A DNA stretch of 64,000 bases from Auriscalpium vulgare (Eukaryota; Basidiomycota; Agaricomycetes; Russulales; Auriscalpiaceae), in NCBI GenBank assembly GCA_019915015.1, contig JAHBBC010000035.1, positions 277,681-341,680 of the forward strand, in the 5' to 3' direction. The notes below the pieces were generated by a model. It searched no databases. It was given only the letters and a program-made list of their open reading frames with translations, and was not told where the DNA came from. A program made the translations under genes and the position numbers. This document shows, piece by piece, positions 55,861 to 64,000 of this stretch. How positions within the stretch are numbered: the stretch's first letter is position 1; each line of letters opens with the position of its first letter.

Positions 55861-58800
55861 TCACGGCTTCGTGTTCGCGGCTCCCTCGGCCTCCAGAATG
55901 GCAGCCCATTGCGCCCATGACATCGTCGTGGGCGCTGCGTCGGCAAGGTTGTCCACTGGCTGTCCTGCGACTAGAAAAAAAATCAGGGTCTGCTCAGAAC
56001 GACGCAGGTGCTAGACTCGATAAACTCACCAACTAATGCGACAGGTGCAGCGAGATTCAGCGCGGCGGAGCAACTTGATCCGGTGTGGATGCGCTCAGCC
56101 GCTGCAGGACAAGTCGACGCAGAGGTGCTGCTGGCCTGCTTGCGCTCGAACTGCAGCTCGAGCTCCATGTACTCCTTGGCCATGGACTCGATCGTGGGCC
56201 AGTCGACAACAGGCGCCCGGGTGGCAGAGGGCGTAGCGGAGGTCCTGGGAGGCATAGAAGGCAAGGGCGGTGTGCTCATCCACGGCGGGTGCTCGTCAGG
56301 TTGAGATGGTGGACCAGTGTCGTAGACGGGAAAGGTGGGCGATGCGGGCGTGGGCGAGGTGGGCGAGTCCGACTCGGGTGATGACAAAGGCTCAAAGCCC
56401 TCGATGCTGGCGAGCGACGAGGATGGCAATGCTAACGCGAGAACGCGATGTGGGGGAAGATGCTCATAGCGCCGCAGGATCGACGAGATTGAGCATGTCG
56501 AAGACGTCGCGATACGACCAGAGCCTGCATAACGCAATCAGCGTCAGACAAATACTCATTAGAAGCAAATCGGAGACGCACCAAGCGAAACAATCAGGCT
56601 CTCGCTCGTTGAGAGTCTATCGGAGCCGGAGTCGTCCACGATAGAACACTGCTTGTCGAGGAGCTGCTCCTCTAGGATCTGAATCCGGTCCTTCAAGCCC
56701 TCAGCAAGTAGGGCGGCCTGCGAAAGCTTGATCTCCAGCCCCTCATTCTCCTCCATCATCTTGTGCATTTCGCGCGCCTTTTCCTTGAGGAAGGCCATAG
56801 CTTCCGGACAGTCGTCCGGCCACCTATTGCGAATCTGCTGCTCGGATTCCTGGAGATCCGCGCGCGTCTTGGCGAGCTCGACGACGAGAAGCTTTGCACT
56901 TGTGGCATATCCGCGGGCGGTTGCGTCCAGCCTATGCTGGACCCGCTGCGCGGCCTCTGCCTGTTGTGCGTTCACATCTGCTGTCGTCAGGAGCTCTTTG
57001 ACTTTGGCGCTGAATTTCTCCAATTCGTCCTTGAGCTTGTCCGCATGATGCTCGAGAAGAGAATTCTTCTCGATGGTGGCCGTGTTGTTCCTTTCTGAAG
57101 CTTTGATGTCCTCCTCGTAGGTTTGAAGGCGCGTTTGTAGCGACTCGATGATGAGGGAATTCTGATGGGCGATAGACACTTGAGCGTCGACGGATGCTCG
57201 TAGCTGTGACTGAAGTCTTCCTATGCGCAGATTGAGGGCGCCGATCGTCTCGTCCTTCTCCTGAAGCGCTGCAGCGTGCTGCGCGGCCTCGTCCGCCGCC
57301 TGCTCCGCCTCCGCGATCGCCTGACCCAACTTCACGTCCGTTGCGCCCGCCCGGTGCACGCCAGCCTCGACTTCCTCCCGAAGCTCCGTCATCGCGCGAT
57401 CTTTGCTCTGCAGCTCCAGCCGCAACCGTGCCACCTCGTCCACCAGGATGTCGACACGAGCATCCGCGCCGGTGGTGAGCATTGCTAGACGCGCATTCTT
57501 AGCCTTCTCCTCGTCTAGCTGACCGACCGCATTCTTGAACGCCTTCCGTACGTCGCGCTTCTGGGCACGCGTTGTATTGACCCGGTGTCGAAGGTCCGCC
57601 TGAGTAGTGATCGACTCTGAATAGATCGCCGCGATCCGCGTCTTCAACGTCTTCAACTCCCGCGCCTGGGCGTCCTGGGCTTGCTCCGCAACTCGCGCCG
57701 CGTTCTCCGCCTCGTCGCACCTGAGTACGAGCGCTGTCTCTGTGGCCTCCCGGTTCTGCTCTGCGGTGCGCGCCGCATTCTCCGCCTTGCTGCACCTTGA
57801 CAAGAGCGCTGCTTGCATGGCCTCCAAATCCTTGATCTCCGCGAGGTGCTCGAGGATGATCCTGCTGTGCTCAACGCCACGAAGGTGAAGGGCCGCCGTC
57901 TTCCAGGCCAGTACAGCCTTCGCCTTGGTCGCGGAGGCGCCAGTCTCGCGTGCAGAGTGGAGTTCCTCTTGAAGCTGCGAGATGTTGCTGTGAGCATTGT
58001 TCAGGGAGTTCTCAGCGCAGCGCAGGCGATCGATCTCTAACTGTCCGACTAGCGCCGTGTACTTGAGTTGGTCGTGGTTGACCCGCAGCTGCAGTGCGAA
58101 GTTAGCTAGGCGCCATATATACGAGCGATGGCAGCATACCATGTGGTACCCGCGCACGTAGCAGAACAGCCCGCGAGACAGAACAACCAACACAGAAACA
58201 GCGGCGACCAAGCGTACCTTCGCAGGCAATCAGCGAAGCTCCAGGTGAACGGTGACTGAAACTCACCATCCCCGTCCGCCCAACAAACGACGCCAGCTTG
58301 CTGAACAGTGCTGCAACTTGAGCGAAACCGCCAGCCGCCGGCTCCATACGTTCCGGAGCAGTCGACACACCCGCCAGCGCTACCAGGACGATAAAAATCC
58401 ATTGTGACACTGGGCGGCCCTTGATCTTGCGCTTGAAGGACACCGCAAGGGACGCAATGACCAAGCCGAGGAGGGGCAATGCGGCGCTCGTGTTCAGAGG
58501 GGATGCCTCGGTGCGCGACCCGGGAGCGTAGACCTGGAGGTCCCGAGCGTTCGAGCCCGAGGCTGGCGGATGCGGTGGCAGCGGAAGCGTGGAGGGTGAG
58601 GGGAGTGCAGTTGGGGAGATGGAGAGCTGCAGCGCTGCATTCGACGCCGCCGGGGCATTGACGAATGATGGTACGACGTCCGCGGCCTCGCTGGAAGGCT
58701 GGGGCAATTTGACGACCGGCGGGGCGTCTGGAGTGAGTTTCGGGGCGTCGATCTTTGCTCGGATGGGGGCGGCGTGGATAGCGGGCGCCGTCCATGGCCA

Positions 58801-58923
58801 TGGGCGGCGCGAACGGCGCCCGCTGGGGACGAGGAGCGCCGCGGTGCCGCGAGCAAAGCGGGCGAGTTGGGTGCCGCAGTCAATGACGGCGGCGGAGATG
58901 ACAAGGAGGATGCAATGGAACAT
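55861..58923 (-). CDS. membrane-anchored long coiled-coil protein
   Basis: The start at 58923 (MFHCILLVISAAVIDCGTQL) is a signal-like hydrophobic segment. A Pro/Ala/Ser-rich stretch follows, then two more hydrophobic segments (LPLLGLVIASLAVSF, WIFIVLVALAGVS). A further one lies after the next splice (VRLVAAVSVLVVLSRGLFCYV). After another splice there is about 500 residues of continuous coiled coil, from LRVNHDQLKYTALVGQLEID to DRIQILEEQLLDKQ, then a Ser/Pro-rich tail with SPESDSPTSPTPASPTFP. The last exon ends MSWAQWAAILEAEGAANTKP. At least five exons join in frame. The layout suggests an organelle-membrane tether or golgin-like protein. I recognise no named family. Confidence 0.7.
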
Positions 58924-60151
58924 TTCTGGTGAATGTGGATGAAGGAAAGAAGGAGCGATGGCTGGCGGGGTGCGCCATACTAGTATATGTGCGGCTGACA
59001 TCGTCCGGATCGAGAGCTCATCATGTAAGACACATTTCCGGCGGATTTGGCCTGCGTGGCTGGCGGTAGTACACGGTACGGGGCGCGACCAGGAGCCATG
59101 GTTGCCAACGTCGTCCTTCAAATATAGCGGGGGTCCCGGACACAGTCACATCGTTGTCCAGAAGAAGCTGTCCTCTGTGCGCAAGAATCCTTGCCCGACT
59201 AGCGCTATATCAGCAGAGAGGCCCATGGACTCCAAGGTTCAAAGCTCCCGGACAGCTGCACAGCGAGTCACATGTGGTTTCCTTTCCGAAGAAAGAACAG
59301 TGAGCGACACGACGGGCAGATTAGACCAGCTTCACGCACATGAAGATACAAAGTCCTGCAGGCGTTCGAGGCATTCAATGCTTTGGAAGAAAACAATGTG
59401 CAGCTGCTGCAGCAGATCTGGACTGGAGACGTCTGCATGATGGACCCGACTCCGGTAGCACGGAGCAGGCCGAGCGGAACTTGTCGGGACCTGGGGCGGT
59501 GTTCCAAATTCGCAGCGCTATAGTTTGCGGCATCGCGCCTCGTCGGGGGCAGATCCACCAACTCTTGCTAGTATATCCCAATCATGAGCCCATCACGTAC
59601 TCATATCGATTTGTGCGAAACGAGTGAGTAACCATTCAATGCGTTGCCAGCGCTCACCTCCAACTCACCTCCCTGCAGCTGCGGCGCCTCCGCCGCTTGA
59701 AGCTTCCGAACAGTACCGGTTGATACCGTCAACTCAAGGCGTTTACTTCATTGAAACCCTGGACAACGTGCATGCTGCAAACTGGGAAGGGCGTACTCGT
59801 CTGAGCATCTGTCTGACTTAGCGAACGAGCGCATAGGCTGGCAGTGCCAGCTTGTTCTTGAACATTGTCTCGTCATCTTCTCGGATGCGAAGGACTGCGC
59901 GTTTTGAATCGGGCCGACACTGTTCTGTATGGCGTAAAAGTTTGTCATGATACATTGCCGAACACGACGGGGCCACGATGCTAGGCTGACGCACTGCCAA
60001 GCCGCAGCCTACCAGTCTTTGCCCCACTGCCGCCTGCCCATCTATCTGTCCACCCTCTTCCTTTCAGCCAGTCGTCCGTTCTCACTCGCCTTCCATCTCT
60101 CATCGACTCCTCCCTCCCTCCCTTCTCAACTCCCTCTCTGACGTCACCATA
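58924..60151. promoter_or_regulatory. divergent promoter region, 1.2 kb
   Basis: No supportable gene is seen between the two divergent starts (58923 minus, 60152 plus). The last 100 bases before 60152 are C/T-rich, as in other leaders here. Confidence 0.5.
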
Positions 60152-61292
60152 ATGACTGCGGACGGCTACAGTTACCTGCCACTATCGCACAACGGCTCGA
60201 ACTCAACACGATGGAGGTCCAAGGATTTCTGGCAGAGGGTTGCAATTGCCGCGCTCGTAGTGTCAAACGCGGCTCTCATCTACATCCAATTCATCGCAAG
60301 CCGAAGGATACATCTGACACCTTTAGATGACTATCAGATCTTGTAGGTGCCGCCTCTGACATGATGACAATTCTCCTGGCTAAGATCATCGGTGCAGGAA
60401 AGACCACCTCTCGCTGGCAAAGCCATCAGAACTCCCTACCAATGTATCCACCCGCGCCGTCGTGAGCACGCTCTACAACGACCTCTACACCACTCCCGTC
60501 GCGACACTGGGCTACTCACTCGCGGCCGCCGGTGTCTCAGCACGCCGCATCCTCATGTACATCCCCGGACGACTCTCCACGCGGTCGCTGTGCATCGTGG
60601 AAGCCGCAGGCTGGGAGCTCCACCCCGTCTCACTTATACCCCCGCCGCATGACGGCCACGACATCGTCCCCCGGTTCTCGGACCAGTACACGAAGCTCAA
60701 CTTGTGGAAGCTGGACAGCATTGGCATCGAGCGCGTTGTCTACCTCGACGGGGACACGCTTGTACGCGGGACGTTCGACGAGCTGTTCGAGATGCCGTGG
60801 GCGTTCGGCGCGGTGCCGGATGTGTACGACAACTCCGGCTTCAAACTCGCATTCAATGCGGGCGTCCTCGCGCTGCGAACGTCGACGCCTGAGTTCGAAC
60901 GAATGAATGCGCGTCTGGACGAGGCGCGCTATGCTCCGCAGCAGGCCGAGCAAGCATTCCTGAATGTGTACTACGCAGCCGATGCTGTGCGGCTCTCCCA
61001 CGTGTACAACGGGAACCTGGTGATCAAGGAGCGCAGTCCGGAGCTATGGCGAGCGCTCAAAAGGGACATGAAGATCGTGCACTACACATCGCCAACACCG
61101 TTCCTGAAGGTTGGTACGACATTGCTGGAGGGGAAGCGTCTTCAACGCATGGTGGCTAAGGCGAAAAGCGTGGACGGAGGATTGTACGAGGAAGAGATCG
61201 GATGGTGGGAGGATGCATACGAAGGGATGAGGACAGATAATGAGCAGGCGCTGGAGAAGTGCGACGGTATTCAAGGTATCAGGCGACACTAG
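60152..61292 (+). CDS. GT8-family glycosyltransferase (glycogenin/galactinol synthase-like), type II membrane protein
   Basis: Exons 60152-60342 and 60398-61292 join in frame to 361 residues. A short cytoplasmic start with RWRSKDFWQR precedes one membrane helix (VAIAALVVSNAALIYIQFIA), so the catalytic part probably faces the Golgi lumen. The GT8 fold shows AVVSTLYNDLYTTPVATLGY and FSDQYTKLNLWKLDSIGIER. The metal-binding DxD is in VVYLDGDTLVRG. AFNAGVLALRTS and KIVHYTSPTPFL (the late His motif) follow. The retaining GT8 family uses nucleotide sugars such as UDP-glucose or UDP-galactose; the acceptor is unknown. A broken partial copy of the 3' half lies at 63867-64000. Confidence 0.88.
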
Positions 61293-61456
61293 ATGTAGTA
61301 ATATAAGTTCTGCGCTCCCGCGGTACCGGTAGCCGCTAGCAGGCACGTTGAGCGCGCCGAGGCACGTGTACAGCGTCTGATGGTCACGTTATGGCTGTGC
61401 CCGGCTCCGAACTTGACTGTGCAGTGTGGTCGTCCTAGGCTTGACTCAACAGCATG

Positions 61457-61464
61457 GCTATATA
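61457..61464 (+). promoter_or_regulatory. TATA-like element before the DUF4139 gene
   Basis: The sequence gcTATATAgcc lies about 50 bases before the ATG at 61509, a usual distance for a fungal TATA box. It falls within the short gap after the GT8 gene. Confidence 0.55.
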
Positions 61465-61508
61465 GCCTAGATCTGCCCCTAGAGAACTGCCGTACTCATT
61501 CCTCCATC

Positions 61509-63758
61509 ATGTCCACCATCCGCGTCGATGCATCTGAGCACCCTGTTCGTTCTGTCACCATCTTTAAGTCTTGGAAAGCAGAGATCGTCCGCGTCTTTAA
61601 GCTTTCTCTGGAGGTCAGTCTCCCTCATACCGTTCTTCTCTACTTCCATTGATATGCGTCTCCAGGCTGGCGAGAATAAGATTGAGATACGTCGTCTGTC
61701 AGGCTCCATCAACGCCGACTCTGTCCGCGTCGCGGGTTTGGGCGATGCGCGGCTGTTCGACGTGGTGTGCGCTCTCGACACTGAGACCGACGACGATGCG
61801 CCGGACAGTACGCCGGAGGCGATAAGGCTCTTGACTGCCGCTCAGCACAAGCTTGCGCAGAGGCGCGATGCCCTGACCGCTGTGCGCTCCGCCATGGCGA
61901 CGTACTCCGAGAGCTTGTCTGGTGAGCACGTCAGCCCCGAGCAGGCGGATGCCTTCTTCGAGAAGTACATCAGCCGCTCCGAGTCCATCGCCGACGCAAA
62001 CCTTGACATTGATGAGGAGATGTTGCGCTTATCCCGAGAGATAAAGCAGCACGCCAAAAAGCAGGCTTCTACGAAGGGCCTGTCGAATGGCAAAGTGACC
62101 TGTGTCGTTGTTACACCCCACGCCACGGATGTCGAAGTCAAGCTGACATACCGTACGTTCCGTACATCTTATGACCTTCGTCCCGCACTGATCACAAATT
62201 CGTCTTTTGCAGTCGTCGGCAATGCATCCTGGACTCCGATCTATGAGCTGCATGCGTCCACAGAGAACGGGCAGCACACCTCCTCCGTCTCTCTCCAGTA
62301 CCGCGCGCGCATAACTCAGAGCACTGGCGAGGATTGGTCCGGCGTCACGCTTAGCCTGAGCACGGCCGACATGATGCTCCATAACCAGACCATCCCCGAG
62401 CTTGTTCGCACAGTTATTTGGCCTCGACCCACCGGACTGTTCGGCCAGCCAATGCAGCAACTGCAGCAATCACAGCAAGTACAGCTCCAGCCAATGCACC
62501 AACAGCAATCACAGCAGGTTCCAGCTCTACAGCAGCAACCCCAGCAACAGCAAGTCCAGCAGCAGCAGCAGCTAGCCTGGCAGCAGCAGCAGCAAGTGCA
62601 GATGCTGCGACTAGCCCAGCAACAGGCCCAGCAGCGACAAGCCCAGCAGCAGCAGCAGCAGCAGCAAGCTCAGCAGCAAGCTGCCGTCCCCATGTTCGGC
62701 GCGATCCAGGCTACTGGTTCGCAGCCTACAGGTTTGTTCCAGCCTTCCACCGGAGGTCTATTCGGCAGTGGCGGTCTGTTTGGCAGCACACTGCCCCACG
62801 ATCGAGACCAAGACCGAGACCGAGACCGCGACCGAGAGCGCGCAGAGCCTGAGGATTCAGAGGGTGACTGGCAGGTCGCGGACGCCGACTCCCAGGCGGT
62901 TGCGCCCGCGCCGTTTGCCGAGCCCGCCGCCGCGATCGTGAAGGAGAGTCCGCTCTCGGTTTCGTACGCTGTCGAGGGCGAGTCGACCGTACCGAGCGAC
63001 GGTGTTCCGCACCAGGTGTCCGTGGCGAACCTGACGTTCAAGTCGACTGTCGTGCACGTCGCCGTGCCGAAGGCGCAGGCTGTCGCGTATGTCCAGGTAA
63101 GGCCTCGCTCTTTTTATTTTGACGGTGATGCTAACGCTGTATCGCGCAGGCTAAAGTGAAGAACACGAGCGATTATCGTCTACTAGCCGGGCCTGTCAAC
63201 GTCTTCCTCGACGACGGCTTCGTCTCACAGACCTCTATCCAGGTACGCAGCACACAACCGCTCTAACCCGTATACTGACCCCCTTCCCAGACCGACATCA
63301 GCCCGAACGACACGTTCGACTGCACGCTTGGCGCGGACCCCGCCGTGCGTATCCGCTACACGCGCACCGCGGCCGCGCAAACCGCGCCGGCGCGCCTGTT
63401 CAGCGAGCAGATGCGCACGACGACGTACACGTCGCGGGCGGTGCTGCGCAACACGCACGCATTTGCAGTGCGCGCCCTCATCGTGCGCGACGCGCTGCCT
63501 GTCGCTGGTGGCGGCGTATCCACCGTGCTGCGCCGCCCCGACGGGCTCGCCGGCGCGAAGGACGAGGATGTCACGCTCGCGGCTGAGGGCAAGGGCGAAG
63601 GGCGCAAAGTGCGCTGGGGAAAGACCGTAGATGGGAAGGGCGGGAAGAAGGACGGGATGTTCGAGTGGGTGTGTGCGCTTGGCGCAGGGGAGGAGATCGT
63701 CCTGGAGACGGTGTGGGACGTCCAAGCGCCGGTGCATGTCCACTGGGTCGAAAAGTAG
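61509..63758 (+). CDS. DUF4139/mucoidy-inhibitor-A-like protein with glutamine-rich insert
   Basis: The N-terminus (VDASEHPVRSVTIFKSWKAE, then AGENKIEIRRLSGSINADSV) is the conserved DUF4140-type start. A coiled coil follows, then VVGNASWTPIYELHASTENG, YRARITQSTGEDWSGVTLSL and the C-terminal DUF4139 domain. The last exons read KVKNTSDYRLLAGPVNVFLDDGFV and FEWVCALGAGEEIVLETVWD. Five exons with introns at about 61613, 62153, 63096 and 63243 keep frame. Between the halves sits a tract of about 75 residues dominated by glutamine, from CAG/CAA repeats, plus FG-like GLFG pieces and an Arg/Asp repeat (RDQDRDRDRDRERA). The family occurs in bacteria and fungi; its biochemical role is not known. Confidence 0.85.
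62450..62693 (+). repeat. CAG/CAA-rich glutamine-coding tract
   Basis: This in-frame run of CAG and CAA codons, with scattered Leu, Val, Met and Ala codons, lies within the DUF4139 gene. Mixed CAG/CAA use lowers slippage compared with a pure CAG repeat. It encodes most of the gene's glutamine-rich insert. Confidence 0.85.
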
Positions 63759-63866
63759 GCCCTTGTTCCGAAGGTTGTTTGTACATAGCTTGTATTCGCT
63801 AGTTCTTGCATGTATGTGTATATGAGTCTACGGTCCGGCTCCTTGTACGCGCGTTTCTCCGTAGGA

Positions 63867-64000
63867 CATGAGGATCGTGCACTACACATCACCATTTCTT
63901 AAGGCCGGTACGCCATTGCTGGAGGGGAAGCCATTGCAACGAAAAGTGACCTGGCCAAGGCGAAACGCGTCGGTGGAGGATTGTACGAGGAAGAGATCGG
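63867..64000 (+). pseudogene. truncated, frameshifted copy of the GT8 glycosyltransferase 3' half
   Basis: From about 63867 to the window edge the sequence aligns to the GT8 gene at about 61066-61201, at roughly 85 percent identity by eye. It encodes MRIVHYTSP, then FLKAGTPLLEGK in the same order as KIVHYTSPTPFLKVGTTLLEGK. There is a 6-base deletion after the HYTSP codons. A 5-base insertion (ACCTG) after CGAAAAGTG shifts the frame. The upstream part of the GT8 gene is absent, so the copy begins abruptly. The window ends inside it, so its 3' extent is unknown. Confidence 0.8.

Overview
This window is nuclear DNA of a filamentous basidiomycete, most probably an agaricomycete (mushroom or wood-decay fungus). 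The evidence is the gene architecture: dense, intron-rich genes with introns of about 45-60 bases, GT..AG borders and GC-rich coding sequence. The gene set agrees: a NoxR-type NADPH oxidase regulator, a flavodoxin-type quinone reductase of the kind used by wood-decay fungi, a Pmp3 proteolipid and a chromodomain-bearing Ty3/Gypsy element. I see no bacterial, organellar or viral chromosome features, no rRNA, no convincing tRNA and no CRISPR array.

Layout. 1-7.0 kb: a doubtful small membrane protein gene, then PRP3 (U4/U6 snRNP, minus), a short conserved hypothetical (plus, divergent from PRP3) and DCP1 (mRNA decapping, plus). 8.2-18.2 kb: cystathionine gamma-lyase (plus), eIF3g (minus), an F-box protein (plus), a small cysteine-rich protein (plus), a quinone reductase (minus) and COP9 signalosome subunit 3 (minus). 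18.2-21.2 kb is gene-poor. 21.2-23.0 kb holds a Ser/Pro-rich hypothetical gene.

23.2-29.3 kb is a complete LTR retrotransposon of the Ty3/Gypsy chromovirus type. It has 257-bp LTRs that read as identical, a 5-bp target duplication (ACGCG), open gag and pol frames, a canonical -1 slippery heptamer just before the gag stop, a candidate self-primed primer-binding site, a polypurine tract, and an exact second copy of that tract inside pol. 29.3-32.2 kb is gene-poor, with palindromes and degenerate repeats.

32.2-43.7 kb: glucose-6-phosphate isomerase (minus), a low-complexity hypothetical gene (plus) and a large coiled-coil TPR/MLP-type nuclear-pore basket protein (plus). 44.2-51.2 kb: a basic/acidic hypothetical (minus), a coiled-coil protein with a J-like HPD tail (minus), an acidic Ser-rich hypothetical (plus) and PEX13 (plus). 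52.3-58.9 kb: NoxR (plus), PMP3 (minus, five tiny exons), a hairpin-forming minisatellite, and a membrane-anchored long coiled-coil gene (minus). 60.1-64.0 kb: a GT8 glycosyltransferase (plus), a DUF4139 protein with a long glutamine-rich insert (plus), and at the right edge a broken partial copy of the GT8 gene.

Most genes are unrelated housekeeping functions (splicing, decapping, translation initiation, sulfur amino acids, glycolysis, protein turnover, peroxisome import, nuclear pore). I see no metabolic gene cluster. The most unusual content is the regulatory detail of the young retrotransposon, the hairpin minisatellite, and the sequence oddities in NoxR, the DUF4139 gene and the GT8 duplicate. 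Exon limits were assigned by reading splice motifs and frames by eye, so outer coordinates are firmer than inner ones.
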